From JADJWR01 sp963847675 (GTDB taxonomy: Bacteria > Pseudomonadota > Gammaproteobacteria > Burkholderiales > Burkholderiaceae_F): a stretch of 64,000 bases of DNA. Location: positions 248,001 to 312,000 of the forward strand of contig CAWKAP010000006.1 of the NCBI GenBank assembly GCA_963847675.1, in the 5' to 3' direction. Made by a program: the position numbers and the translations under genes. The notes under the pieces are model-generated. The model had not been told where the DNA came from. It made no database searches and worked only from the letters and a program-made list of their open reading frames with translations. Every line of letters starts with the position of its first letter. Positions within the stretch are counted from its first letter, which is position 1. Shown in pieces: positions 1 through 9,779 of the stretch.

Positions 1-296
1 TCGAAGACGCGCCGCGGCCCGGGGCTCAGCTGCTCGATCAGCTCCGGGCAGCCGATGTGGGCGCGCTTCGCGGAAGCGAGCGCCGAACCGTAAAAGGTGA
101 GCCAGGCAAGGAGGATCGAGGCGACCTCGTCGTACCAGACCAAGGGATGCCCGATCGTGCGGAAGATCACGCCGGCGGTGACCTCGAGCGCCAGCACGAT
201 CATCAGCAGTTCGACCACGCGCTCCAGCAGGCGGCCGTAACGCGAGCGAAACCGCTCCAGTTCCCCGCCGGACGGGGATGAGTCGGGCGCCTGCAT
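1..296 (-). CDS. TRAP transporter small permease (DctQ-like), 3' end outside window
   Basis: This is the N-terminal part of a tripartite (TRAP) transporter small membrane subunit, which bridges the substrate-binding protein and the large permease in the inner membrane. The gene runs off the left edge. About 98 codons are visible, starting at ATG 296 behind a good GGAAAGGAGA ribosome site. A hydrophobic segment is followed by the family motif WYDEVASILLAWLTFYGSAL. It closely resembles the dctQ at 1663-2169 (WYDEIAAILLAWLTYYGAAL), so two DctQ-type genes lie on the same strand 86 bp downstream of one dctM. Either a second TRAP set starts here or the subunit is duplicated. Confidence 0.85.
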   Translation of the reverse strand, partial: MQAPDSSPSGGELERFRSRYGRLLERVVELLMIVLALEVTAGVIFRTIGHPLVWYDEVASILLAWLTFYGSALASAKRAHIGCPELIEQLSPGPRRVF

Positions 297-382
297 CGCC
301 TCTCCTTTCCTGCCTAGTGATGCGACACGCCGGCGCTGACGCGCTGCGCGGGGAACCGGTCGTTCATCGGCGCCTGGATGCG

Positions 383-1663
383 TCAGCCGTAGAGCACGTT
401 GACCAGCCACATCGGCACGGCCGGAACGTAGGTGACGATCATGAGCACGATCAGCAGCACGGCGAGGAACGGCATGTTCGCACGCGCCACCGACCAGATG
501 TCCTCCTTGGCGATCGAGCAGGCGGTGGCCAGCACGCTCGCCACCGGCGGCGTCTGCTGGCCGATGGCCAGGTTGAGCGTCACGACCAGACCGAAGTGCA
601 CCGGATCGATGCCGGCGGCGTTGACCACCGGCATGACGATCGGCACCACCAGGATGATCGCCGCCGCCGAATGGAGGAACAGGCCGATGACCAGGAAGAA
701 CACGTTCATCAGCATCAGGATCGCCCACCGCTCCGACGTCACCTCGGTGATCGCCGTGGCCAGTTGCTGCGGCAGTTGCTGTTCGGTCAGATAGCCGCCG
801 AGCAGCGCGCTGGAGGCCACGAGCAGCATCACCACCGCGGTCTGCGTTGCGCCGTCGATGACCGCGTGCCACAGCAGCCGCCAGTTCATCTCGCGGTACC
901 AGAAGGCGATGCCGACCGCGGCGACCACGGCCAGTCCGGCGCCTTCGGTGGCCGTGACGATGCCGCCGAAGATGCCGCCGAGGATGATCACCGGCAGCAG
1001 CAGCGCCAGAGAAGCATCCTTCAGCGTCTGCCAGACACGCTTGAGCTGGAACACTTCCTCGACCGGGTAGCCGTTGCGCACCGCGATCCAGTAGGCGAGC
1101 GCCATCATCGAGAAGCCGCCCAGCAGGCCCGGGACGATGCCGGCGACGAACATCTTCACGACCGACGTGCCGGCCATCACCGCGTAGAGGATCATCGGGA
1201 TCGACGGCGGCAGGATGATCGCCAGCGATGCGGCCGATGAATTGATGGCCGCCGCGAACGGCCCCGGGTAGCCGCGCTTCTTCATCGCCGGGATCAGGAT
1301 CGGCCCGATCGCCGCCACGCCGGCGACCGCCGAGCCCGAGATCTCGGCGAAGAACATCAGCGCGCCGACGTTGACCATCGCCAGCCCGCCGCGCACGAAG
1401 CCGATCAGGGCCGAGGCCAGCGCGATCAGCCGCCGCGAGATGCCGGAGGTGTTCATGATCGCGCCGGCGAGAATGAACAGCGGGATCGCGATCAACGGGA
1501 AATTGGTCGCGCCGTTGTACATCATCAGCGCGAGATTGGGCAGCGACTCCGTTCCCTGCGCGACGATCATCGCCACCACCGCCGCGATGCCCAGTGCGAC
1601 GGCGATCGGAATGCTGAGCAGGACCAGCGCCAGCAGCCCGACGATCAGGAGCAGGATGTCCAT
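383..1663 (-). CDS. dctM: TRAP transporter large permease (DctM)
   Basis: This 426-residue inner-membrane protein is the transporting subunit of a TRAP system, an Na+-coupled importer usually specific for carboxylates or sugar acids. It is strongly hydrophobic throughout, with about a dozen membrane segments. It carries typical DctM stretches such as FAEISGSAVAGVAAIG near residue 110 and NSSAASLAIILPPSIPMILY near residue 140. It directly follows dctQ; the dctQ stop and dctM start share base 1663. The order on this strand is dctP-dctQ-dctM, a standard operon. The substrate is not visible. The neighbouring aminotransferase and 2-hydroxyacid dehydrogenase suggest a small hydroxy- or keto-acid. 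Confidence 0.95.
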   Translation of the reverse strand: MDILLLIVGLLALVLLSIPIAVALGIAAVVAMIVAQGTESLPNLALMMYNGATNFPLIAIPLFILAGAIMNTSGISRRLIALASALIGFVRGGLAMVNVGALMFFAEISGSAVAGVAAIGPILIPAMKKRGYPGPFAAAINSSAASLAIILPPSIPMILYAVMAGTSVVKMFVAGIVPGLLGGFSMMALAYWIAVRNGYPVEEVFQLKRVWQTLKDASLALLLPVIILGGIFGGIVTATEGAGLAVVAAVGIAFWYREMNWRLLWHAVIDGATQTAVVMLLVASSALLGGYLTEQQLPQQLATAITEVTSERWAILMLMNVFFLVIGLFLHSAAAIILVVPIVMPVVNAAGIDPVHFGLVVTLNLAIGQQTPPVASVLATACSIAKEDIWSVARANMPFLAVLLIVLMIVTYVPAVPMWLVNVLYG

Positions 1664-2169
1664 TACGGGTTGACTTCCATGCGCGGCCGAGCGGCGGTGC
1701 TCAACAGCTCAGGCAGGCGCAGCAGTTCGGCGACCACGAACAGGAAGGATCCGATGGGGATCACCGACTGCGCATAGCTGACCGGAACGTCCGGCAGGCT
1801 GACCAGGGTGTCGGTCGCCAGCACGTCGAGGACGACCCAGCCGACCCAGCCCAGCAGCAGGAAGAAACCGATCACGCACGCTTCGGCGAACAGGGTCGCC
1901 GCCACGCGCAGCACGCGCGGCATCGCGTCGACGATCGAGCCGACCGCAATGTGCGCCCCCCGGTATGCCGCGAGCGCCGCCCCGTAGTACGTGAGCCAGG
2001 CCAGCAGGATGGCGGCGATCTCGTCGTACCAGACGAGCGCCGCGCCCATCGTGCGGTAGGCGACGCCGACGACGACGATGATGGCCAGTGCCGCCATCAG
2101 CACGAAGCAGACGACCTCGAGCACGAACTGGTAGATGCGGCGAACATCCGCGAGCTGCGGCATCGACAT
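1663..2169 (-). CDS. dctQ: TRAP transporter small permease (DctQ)
   Basis: This is the small four-helix membrane subunit of the TRAP transporter, about 168 residues, with the family motif WYDEIAAILLAWLTYYGAAL in its first half. I chose the ATG at 2169 (a second ATG follows at 2163) over a longer TTG-initiated frame from 2208. The ATG start puts a CCGGGA-like sequence at a plausible distance and removes an unsupported basic leader. It lies between dctP and dctM and is almost certainly co-transcribed with them. Confidence 0.92.
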   Translation of the reverse strand: MSMPQLADVRRIYQFVLEVVCFVLMAALAIIVVVGVAYRTMGAALVWYDEIAAILLAWLTYYGAALAAYRGAHIAVGSIVDAMPRVLRVAATLFAEACVIGFFLLLGWVGWVVLDVLATDTLVSLPDVPVSYAQSVIPIGSFLFVVAELLRLPELLSTAARPRMEVNP

Positions 2170-2291
2170 CTGCAATCCCGGAATCAGTCTGGAGCGGACC
2201 TTGCGCAATCACGCCAACAGTGATGTGCGCGGCGGGCCGCGCCGCCGGCCTCAGGCGCGGCGGCGCGCTTGCCTCACAAGGCCGACCCGCT

Positions 2292-3296
2292 CTACTTCTT
2301 GCCCAGCGCGATGGCCTTGTCGATCAGCGGCCCGGAGCCCTTCACTTCGCTGCTGAATTCCTCGTACACGGGCTTCGACGCGGCGATGAACGCGTCCTTG
2401 TTCGGCTCGTTCACCTGGATGCCGCCGGCCTTCAGCTTGCCGAGCAGGATGTCCTCGTCGGCCGCCGCGGTCTGGTACACGAACGCCTGGGTTTCTTTCG
2501 CAGTGTCCTCGAGGATCTTGCGCACGTCGGCCGGGAGCGACATCCACTTCTTCGTTCCGGTGACCAGGTACGCCGGCGTGTACACGTGGCCGGTCAGCGA
2601 CAGGTACTTCTGCACTTCCTGGAACTTGGCGCTGTAGATCTGCGTGAACGGGTTCTCCTGGCCGTCCATCACGCCGGTCTGCAGCGCGGTGAACACCTCG
2701 GAGAACTTCATCGGGCTCGGGTTCGCGCCGTAGGCCTGGAACATCTTCACGCGCCACTTGCCCTCGGGCGTGCGCAGCTTGATGCCGGCAAGATCGGCCG
2801 GGACGTTGATCGGCCGCTTGTTGTTGGTGATGTGCCGGTAGCCGTTCTCCCAGACCGCGACGATCGTCAGGCCCTTCTTCTCGGCCGCCGGCGCCAGCGC
2901 CGGCCAGACGACGTCCTTCTCGATCCGCTTCATGTGCTCGCGGTCCTTGACCAGGTACGGCATCTCGAAGATGCCGAACAGGTCGACCTCCGACGACATC
3001 ACGGTCGACGGAATCGCGAAGTCGACGGTGCCGAGCTTCAGCTTCTGCAGCAGTTCCTTGTCGCCGCCGAGCTGGCTCGATCCGAACGTCGTCACCGTGA
3101 CCTTGCCGCCCAGTTTCGCGTTGGCCCGCTTGGCGAATTCGTCGGCGCTCTTCTGGAACAGCGAGCCGGGCTCGCCGACATGGCCGAGCTTCAGTTCGGT
3201 CTGCGCCAGCGCCGCGCTGCCGGCGAAGCCGATCGCCAGGGCCGACAGCGATGCCAGCCAGCGTCGACGGGAAGACGAAGTGGAGTGCTTGCTCAT
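2292..3296 (-). CDS. dctP: TRAP transporter periplasmic substrate-binding protein (DctP)
   Basis: This is the periplasmic solute receptor of the TRAP system, about 334 residues. An N-terminal signal peptide (basic start, hydrophobic LSALAIGFAGSAALAQ) precedes a classic DctP fold. Family marks include FGSSQLGGDKELLQKLKLGT around residue 70 and IKLRTPEG followed by the conserved arginine that binds the carboxylate. FTALQTGVMDGQENP follows near residue 205. Two ATGs are adjacent (3299 and 3296); the second sits 7 bp from an AGGAG box and is preferred. It is the first gene of the dctPQM operon. The ligand cannot be deduced from sequence. Confidence 0.95.
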   Translation of the reverse strand: MSKHSTSSSRRRWLASLSALAIGFAGSAALAQTELKLGHVGEPGSLFQKSADEFAKRANAKLGGKVTVTTFGSSQLGGDKELLQKLKLGTVDFAIPSTVMSSEVDLFGIFEMPYLVKDREHMKRIEKDVVWPALAPAAEKKGLTIVAVWENGYRHITNNKRPINVPADLAGIKLRTPEGKWRVKMFQAYGANPSPMKFSEVFTALQTGVMDGQENPFTQIYSAKFQEVQKYLSLTGHVYTPAYLVTGTKKWMSLPADVRKILEDTAKETQAFVYQTAAADEDILLGKLKAGGIQVNEPNKDAFIAASKPVYEEFSSEVKGSGPLIDKAIALGKK

Positions 3297-3351
3297 CATG
3301 GTTCTCCTCGTGCTGTTGTTGTCACTGGGTTCCGCTGCAAAACCAACCGGC

Positions 3352-4563
3352 TCAGGCCGCCTTCTTCACGATCCGCGCCGTGTCGGCCGCCTGGCGCAAT
3401 ACCTCCATCGCTGCCTGCACGCCGCCGGCGCGGTGCGGCACGCCGGCAAGCGCCAGCCCCATCTCGACGCCGGCCAGCGTGCCCATCAGCGACAGGTCGT
3501 TGAAGTCGCCGAGATGGCCGATGCGGAAGACCTTGCCCTTGACCTTGGACAGCCCGGTCCCGAGCGACATGTTGAACTTGTCCAGGATCAGCGCACGCAG
3601 CGCGTCGGCATCATGCCCGTCGGGCATCATCACCGCGGTCAGCGAGTCGGAATACTCGGCCGGATTGCGGCACAGGATTTCCAGGCCCCAGGCGCGCACC
3701 GCGGCACGCGTGGCGTCGCCGTGGCGGCGATGGCGGGCAAACACGTTGGGCAGCCCTTCGGCGAGCAGTTGATCGAGCGCCGCCGAAAGCCCGTAGAGCA
3801 GATTGGTCGACGGCGTGTAGTGCCAGTAGCCGCCCTTGTTCGCCTCGATGATCTCGTCCCAGCGCCAGTAGCTGCGCGGGAACTTCGACCGGTTCGCCGC
3901 GGCGATCGCCTTCTCGCTGACCGCATTGAAGCCCAGGCCGGGCGGCAGCATCAGGCCCTTCTGCGAGCCGCCCACGGTGACGTCGACACCCCATTCGTCG
4001 TGCCGGTAGTCGATCGAGCCGAGCGAGGAGATCGTGTCGACCAGCAGCAGCGCCGGGTGCTGCGCGTTGTCGATCGCGCGCCGCACGGCGGCAATGTTCG
4101 ACGTGGCGCCGGTCGAGGTCTCGTTGTGCACCACGCATACCGCTTTGATGGCATGGCCCTTGTCTTCGGCCAGCCGCGCCTCGATCCGCGCCGCATCGAC
4201 ACCGCTGCGCCAGTCGCCGGCGATGAACTCCGGCTTCAGGCCCAGGTTCTCGGCCATCTTCTTCCACAGTGACGCGAAGTGTCCGGTCTCGTACATCAGC
4301 ACCGCGTCGCCGGGCGACAGCGCATTGGCCAGCGCCGCCTCCCACGCGCCGGTGCCCGAACTCGAATAGATGATCACCGGCTGCCTGGTCTGGAACACCT
4401 GCCGGATCTCGGCGAGCACCTTCCTGCCGAGCATCGCGAACTCGGGGCCGCGGTGATCGATGGTCGGATGGTCGATGGCGCGCAGCACGCCGTCGGGCAC
4501 GTTGGTCGGCCCCGGAATCTGCAGGAAATGGCGACCGGCGGGATGGGAGTTCAGTTTGAGCAT
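3352..4563 (-). CDS. Serine-glyoxylate / alanine-glyoxylate aminotransferase (class V)
   Basis: This is a pyridoxal-phosphate aminotransferase of class V, 403 residues. The family transfers the amino group of serine or alanine to glyoxylate, giving glycine plus hydroxypyruvate or pyruvate. The N-terminal PGPTNVPDGVLRAI and GPEF motifs mark this subgroup. The PLP lysine is in GGSQKGLMLPPG at about residue 202, preceded by LVDTISSLGS with the cofactor aspartate. It lies upstream of the TRAP operon on the same strand and diverges from a GntR regulator. Together with the large dehydrogenase at 5574-8613 it suggests glycolate/glyoxylate handling, which fits a Rubisco-containing organism. The exact amino donor is inferred. 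Confidence 0.9.
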   Translation of the reverse strand: MLKLNSHPAGRHFLQIPGPTNVPDGVLRAIDHPTIDHRGPEFAMLGRKVLAEIRQVFQTRQPVIIYSSSGTGAWEAALANALSPGDAVLMYETGHFASLWKKMAENLGLKPEFIAGDWRSGVDAARIEARLAEDKGHAIKAVCVVHNETSTGATSNIAAVRRAIDNAQHPALLLVDTISSLGSIDYRHDEWGVDVTVGGSQKGLMLPPGLGFNAVSEKAIAAANRSKFPRSYWRWDEIIEANKGGYWHYTPSTNLLYGLSAALDQLLAEGLPNVFARHRRHGDATRAAVRAWGLEILCRNPAEYSDSLTAVMMPDGHDADALRALILDKFNMSLGTGLSKVKGKVFRIGHLGDFNDLSLMGTLAGVEMGLALAGVPHRAGGVQAAMEVLRQAADTARIVKKAA

Positions 4564-4629
4564 CTTTCGCTAGCCTCGCGGTGAAACGTGCCGACGCAGC
4601 CGCATCGCACAGACGGCGCAGATTAGTCA

Positions 4630-4643
4630 TTTGGTATACAAAA
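4630..4643. promoter_or_regulatory. GntR operator-like site, distal copy
   Basis: TTTGGTATACAAAA lies in the divergent intergenic region. Its GTATAC core is shared with the perfect palindrome at 4707-4718. FCD-type GntR proteins bind short inverted repeats of this kind. It sits upstream of the aminotransferase start and could control the aminotransferase-TRAP operon. Assignment to the adjacent regulator is inference. Confidence 0.6.
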
Positions 4644-4706
4644 GGCAAGCCCATCGGTATGTGCGTACCATGCCAAGTGGGCGTTAGAATCCCACGCCAT
4701 CGAAGT

Positions 4707-4718
4707 TTTGTATACAAA
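4707..4718. promoter_or_regulatory. GntR operator-like palindrome, proximal copy
   Basis: TTTGTATACAAA is a perfect 12-bp palindrome ending 11 bp before the GTG start of the GntR gene. This position suits autoregulation. Its centre is about 76 bp (roughly seven helical turns) from the centre of the site at 4630-4643. Confidence 0.65.
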
Positions 4719-4729
4719 CGGCGACGCAC

Positions 4730-5560
4730 GTGAAGAGCAACGGCAACAACGGCGAGATGCTGCACCTGTCCGCGGCGCAGCGGCTGCGCGCGCTGATCGT
4801 CGAGGGCGGCATCGCCCCCGGCCAGAAGCTCAACGAGCGCGAACTGGCCGAACGGCTGCAGGTCTCGCGCACGCCGCTTCGCGAAGCACTGAAGCTGCTC
4901 ACCGCGGAAGGCCTCGTCGAGCACCTGCCCAACCGCGGCGCGATTGCCGTGCGTCTGTCGGCCGACGACGTGGCGCACGCTTTCGAGGTCATGGCCGCGC
5001 TGGAGGGGCTTTCCGGCGAACTGGCTTGTGCGCGGATCAGCGACGCCGAGGTCGCCGAACTGCAGGCGCTGAACTACGAGATGCGCGCCCATCACGCGCG
5101 GCGCGATCTGTCCGCCTATTACCGCGTCAACGCGCGGATTCACCAGGCGATCAACCGAGCGGCGCGCAATCCCGTGCTCAGCGAGGTCTATGACCGGCTC
5201 AACGCACGGCTGCAGGCGCTGCGCTTCCGCTCGAACTTCGACGCCGACAAGTGGGATGCCGCCGTGCGCGAGCACGACGCGATGATCGAAGCGCTGTCGG
5301 CCCGCGACGGGGCCCGGCTGCGCCGCATCCTTGCAGAGCATCTCCAGCACAAGCGCGATGTCGTGCTGGCGCATCTCGCGGACAGCGCGGAGGCCAGCGC
5401 GGTGCCGCCGGCGCGCAGCAGGCCTGAGCCCGCCGCCCCGGCATCGACGTCGACGGCTGCCGCCGCGCGGCAGAAGAACGGCAGCCCGCGGCAGGCGCGC
5501 ACCAAGTCGCCACTCGCCTCCGGCCGGGCCCGCGGCCGGACGTCGACGCGACCCTCCTGA
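4730..5560 (+). CDS. GntR-family (FadR/FCD) transcriptional regulator
   Basis: This is a DNA-binding regulator of 276 residues. The N-terminal winged helix (about residues 15-75) shows the GntR signature LNERELAERLQVSRTPLREALKLL. An FCD ligand-binding domain follows, containing the usual R(V/I)NARIHQAINRAARNPVL and VREHDAMIEALSARD stretches with metal-ligand histidines. The tail after about residue 220 is low-complexity Ala/Pro/Arg. GTG 4730 is used; an ATG lies 27 bp downstream. It is transcribed divergently from the aminotransferase and ends 13 bp before the dehydrogenase start, so it probably controls both sides in response to a small organic acid. Confidence 0.9.
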   Translation: MKSNGNNGEMLHLSAAQRLRALIVEGGIAPGQKLNERELAERLQVSRTPLREALKLLTAEGLVEHLPNRGAIAVRLSADDVAHAFEVMAALEGLSGELACARISDAEVAELQALNYEMRAHHARRDLSAYYRVNARIHQAINRAARNPVLSEVYDRLNARLQALRFRSNFDADKWDAAVREHDAMIEALSARDGARLRRILAEHLQHKRDVVLAHLADSAEASAVPPARSRPEPAAPASTSTAAAARQKNGSPRQARTKSPLASGRARGRTSTRPS

Positions 5561-5573
5561 AGGGTTGATCGCG

Positions 5574-8500
5574 ATGGATGGCACTTCGAGTACTTCATCG
5601 AGCAACGCGGGCGTTTCGCTCGACGCGCGCGTGCAGGCGGCCGCGCTCGCCGCCGACCTGCGCAAGCACACGCAGGGCGAGGTCCTGTTCGACGCGGCGA
5701 GCCGCGGCCGCTACGCGACCGACGCATCGATCTACCAGATCGAACCGGTCGGCGTCTTCGTGCCGAAGAGCGAGGACGACGTCGCCACGGCCCTGCAGAT
5801 TGCCGCCACGCACAAGGTGCCGGTGCTGCCGCGCGGCGGCGGCACCTCGCAGTGCGGCCAGACGGTCGGCGCCGCGCTGGTGATCGACAACACCAAGAAC
5901 CTGCGCGAGGTCACCGCGCTCGACCTCGAGCGCAATGAAGTCGAGGTGCAGCCCGGCATCGTGCTCGACGCGCTCAACGCGCACCTGAAGAAACATCGCG
6001 TGTGGCACCCGGTCGACGTGTCGACCTCGGCGCAGGCCACGCTCGGCGGCATGGCCGGCAACAATTCGTGCGGCAGCCGCTCGATTGCCTACGGCAACAT
6101 GGTGCACAACGTCGCCGGCATCGACGCGTGGCTCGCCGACGGCACGCAGGCGAGCTTCGGCCTGTTCGACGAGGCGACGGGACGGGCGCGCCAGCTCGGC
6201 GAGGCGGTGCGCGCGCTCGCGCGAGCAGCATCGCGCCGAGATCGACGCGGCCTGGCCGAAGGTGATGCGCCGCGTCGGCGGCTACAACCTCGACGTGTTC
6301 CATCCGCAGTCGGAGCGGCCGTACACCGCGGACGGCAGTGTCAACCTCGGCCAGCTGCTGGTCGGCTCGGAAGGCACGCTCGCCTACTTCCGCCGCTTGC
6401 GGCTGAAGCTCGCACCGTTGCCCGCGCACCGCGTGCTCGGGCGTGGTCAACTTCCCGACCTTCTACAAGGCGATGGACTCGGCGCAGCACATCGTCAGGC
6501 TGGGTCCGACCGCGGTCGAACTGGTCGACCGCACGATGATCGACCTGGCGCGCGCCAACCCGGCGTTCCGCCCGGTCATCGACTCGGCGCTGATCGGCGA
6601 GCCGCAAGCGATCCTGCTGGTCGAGTTCGCGGGCAGCGACGCGGAGTCTGCTGATCGCGAGGCTGTCGGCGCTGGAACAGTTGATCGGCGATCTCGGATT
6701 GCCGGACGCCGTGGTGCCGATGGTCGACGACCCGTCGCAGAAGGCGCTGTGGGAGGTGCGCAAGGCAGGCCTCAACATCATGATGAGCCTGCGCGGCGAC
6801 GGCAAGCCGGTGAGCTTCATCGAGGACTGCGCGGTGCCGCTGGAACACCTCGCCGAGTACACGTCGGCCCTGACCGAGGTGTTCGCCCGGCACGGCACGC
6901 GCGGCACCTGGTACGCGCACGCGTCGGTCGGCACGCTGCACGTGCGGCCGATCCTCGACATGCGCATGGACGGCGCGCAGCTGATGCGCGAGATCGCGAC
7001 CGAAGCGTCGGAACTGGTGCGCAAGTTCAAGGGCGCGTACTCGGGCGAGCATGGCGATGGGCTGTCGCGCAGCGAATGGGTGCGCTGGCAGTTCGGTTCG
7101 CGGCTGACCCAGGCCTTCGAGCAGATCAAGGACCTGTTCGATCCGCAGGGGCTGTTCAACCCCGGCAAGATCGTCCGTGCACCGCAGATGAACGACCGCA
7201 GCCTGTTCCGCTACCGGCCGGGCTACGCGATCGCCCCGCTCGAGCCGGCACTCGACTGGAGCGCGTGGGACGTTCACAACGACCCGGCCACCGAGCTGCT
7301 GACCGAGCCGGGCACCGGCGGCGACCCGGCGCAGGGCTTCGGCAAGGCCGTCGAGATGTGCAACAACAACGGCCACTGCCGCAAGTTCGACGCCGGCACC
7401 ATGTGCCCGAGCTTCCGCGTCACGCGCGACGAGCAGCACCTCACCCGCGGCCGCGCCAACACGCTGCGGCTGGCGTTGTCGGACCAGCTCGGCGCCGATG
7501 CGCTGGCTTCCGACACGGTCTACGAGGCGATGGCGCTGTGCGTCAGCTGCAAGGGCTGCCGCCGCGAGTGCCCGACCGGCGTCGACATGGCGAAGATGAA
7601 GATCGAGTTTCTTCATCACTACAAGCGGCGCCACGGCCACAGTCTGCGCGACCGCCTGATCGGCCATCTGCCGCGCTATGCGCAGTGGGCTGCACGAGCG
7701 CCGTGGCTGGCCAACCTGCGCAACCGCTCGCCGCTGCTGGCGCGGCTGGCGCAGCGGCTGACCGGGCTCGATGCGCAGCGCAGCCTGCCCGAGTTCCGCC
7801 GCGACACCTTCACCCGCTCGACGCCGATCACCCGCGCTGGCACCGCCGTCTCAGCGGGCGGCAAGCGCGTGGTGCTGTTCGCCGATACCTTCAACAACGC
7901 CTTCGAACCGGCCAACCTCGCTGCCGCGCGCGGCGTGCTGCAGGCGGCCGGCTACGACGTCACGGTGCTCGTCGGCGGCGACGGCCGGCCGCTGTGCTGC
8001 GGACGAACCTATCTCGGCACGGGCATGGTCGATCGCGCGCGCGCCGAGGCGCAGCGCACGCTCGACGCGCTGCTGCCGCACGTGCGCGCCGGCGCCAGCG
8101 TGGTCGGGCTGGAGCCGTCTTGCCTGCTGAGCGTTCCGCGACGAGTTCCTGGTGCTCGAACTCGGCGAAGGGGCCAAGGAACTGGCGCCGGCCAGTTTCC
8201 TGTTCGAGGAATTCGTCGCCCGCGAGGCGAAGGCCGGCCGCTTCGACCTGAAGTTCGCGCCGCTCGCCCGCACCGTGCTGCTGCACGGGCACTGCCACCA
8301 GAAAGCCTTCGGCGCGATGCCCGACATCCATGCCGCGCTCGCCCTGGTGCCGCAACTGAAGGTGCAGGCGATCGAATCGAGTTGCTGCGGCATGGCCGGC
8401 AGCTTCGGCTATGAGGCCGCGCATCACGACGTCTCGCAGGCGATGGCCGAGGCCGCGCTGCTGCCCGCCGTGCGCGCCGCGCCCGCCGACGCGCTGATCG

Positions 8501-8613
8501 TCGCCGACGGCACCAGTTGCCGCCACCAGATCCACGACGGCGCGCAGCGCGAAGTGCTGCACGTGGCGCAGGTGCTGGCGATGGCGTTGCCGCAAGGCGC
8601 GGCCGTTCGCTGA
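5574..8613 (+). CDS. FAD-binding and Fe-S-binding 2-hydroxyacid dehydrogenase (GlcD-GlcF / YdiJ type), four +1 breaks
   Basis: This is a large fusion enzyme, 1,011 residues once four single extra bases (near 6222, 6440, 6650 and 8133) are ignored. Such proteins oxidise D-2-hydroxyacids (D-lactate, glycolate, D-2-hydroxyglutarate) and pass electrons to the respiratory chain. The N-terminal half is an FAD_binding_4 domain (VLPRGGGTSQCGQTVG, then GGMAGNNSCGSRSIAYGN) followed by the FAD oxidase C domain (GEHGDGLSRSEW, FDPQGLFNPGKI). The C-terminal half has Fe-S motifs CNNNGHCRK and CVSCKGCRRECP, and two CCG-type motifs (CCGRTYLGTG and ESSCCGMAGSFGYE). All four breaks are +1 and the joined frame is collinear with the family, so sequence error is more likely than decay. 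Substrate is unresolved. Confidence 0.88.
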
Positions 8614-8638
8614 TTCGCTTTCGCGCGCCCGCCCTGTC

Positions 8639-9639
8639 TCAAAGCGCATCGAGCGGACTGCGCACGCCGCGGCCGCCACGGTTGAGCACGTGCGTGTAGA
8701 TCTGCGTGGTGGCCACGTCCTGGTGGCCGAGCAGTTCCTGCACGGTCCTGATGTCATAGCCGGCCTGCAGCAGGTGGGTGGCGAAGCTGTGGCGCAGCAC
8801 GTGCGGCGTGCACGGCTTGTCGATGCCGGCGCGGCGCGCGGCCAGTGCCACCGCCTTCTGCACGCTCTGCTCGTGCAGGTGATGGCGCCGCTCGATGCCG
8901 GCGCGTGGATCGGTCGACCGCGCCACCGAAGGAAACACGAACTGCCAGCCCCAGGCCTTCGGCGCGCCCTTGTACTTGACCGCCAGCGCATCGGGCAGCC
9001 ACACGGCGCCGAAGCCGGCGGCGAGATCGTCGTCGTGCAGTTTCTTCGCGCGCGCCAGTTGGTCGCGCAGCGGCAGCAGCAGGTTTTCCGGAAGTACGGT
9101 CACCCGATCCTTGTTGCCTTTGCCCTCGCGGATCAGGATCTCGCGCCGCTCGAATTCGATGTCCTTCACGCGCAGCCGCAGCCCTTCGAGCAGGCGCATG
9201 CCGGTGCCGTACAGCAGCGAGGCGACCAGCCACATCGTGCCGTTCAGTTCCTGCAGCAGCGCGCGCACTTCGGAAGGCGTGAGCACGACCGGCAGGCGCC
9301 GGCCGACCTTGGCGGCGACGATCTCCGTCGAGCCACGGCAGGTCGACGCCGAGCACTTCCTTGTAACAGAAAGAGCAGCGCCGCCTTGGCCTGGTTCTGC
9401 GTCGACGCCGAGACGCCGCGTTCGGTCGCCAGGTGCGACAGGAACGCCTCGACCTGCGGCGCGCCCATCTCGCGCGGATGGCGCTTGCCGTGAAACAGGA
9501 TGAAGCGGCGCGCCCAGTCGACGTACGCCTGCTCGGTGCGGATCGAGAAGTTGCGCCGGCGGATGCGCGCGCGGACCTGGTCGAGCAGCTTCGGCGGCTG
9601 CGTTGATTGCGGAAGCGATGCGGGAACGGACGACTCCAT
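8639..9639 (-). CDS. intI: Integron integrase (IntI-type tyrosine recombinase), two +1 breaks
   Basis: This is a site-specific recombinase that inserts and excises gene cassettes at attI/attC. Read as one frame from ATG 9639, ignoring extra bases near 9366 and 9326, it gives 332 residues, normal for IntI. The N-terminal SAM-like domain contains RTEQAYVDWARRFILFH. The catalytic domain has the first arginine in GTGMRLLEGLRLRVKDIEF, then the HxxR box PHVLRHSFATHLL, then LLGHQDVATTQIYTHV with the final His and nucleophilic Tyr. The IntI-specific insert is present between them (WLPDALAVKYKGAPKAWGW ... RRHHLHEQ). The end GGRGVRSPLDAL is the classic integron ending. It points away from the cassettes, as usual. 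Confidence 0.93.
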
Positions 9640-9732
9640 CCGCGAAAATTTAGGCGGGCAAAATCGACGCCGCAAGCGGCGCAGTGCGTGATTATTCGAC
9701 AGAGAAACAGGCAGGTCGCGCGCTGTCGTTCG

Positions 9733-9761
9733 TTGACTTAGACCAACCGCATTCCTAGACT
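9733..9761 (+). promoter_or_regulatory. Candidate cassette promoter (Pc-like)
   Basis: TTGACT and TAGACT are separated by exactly 17 bp and read toward the cassettes, ending 18 bp before the recombination point at 9780. This matches the layout and sequence style of integron Pc promoters. It was read by eye only. Confidence 0.55.
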
Positions 9762-9779
9762 GATCTCGGCCCAAATTAC

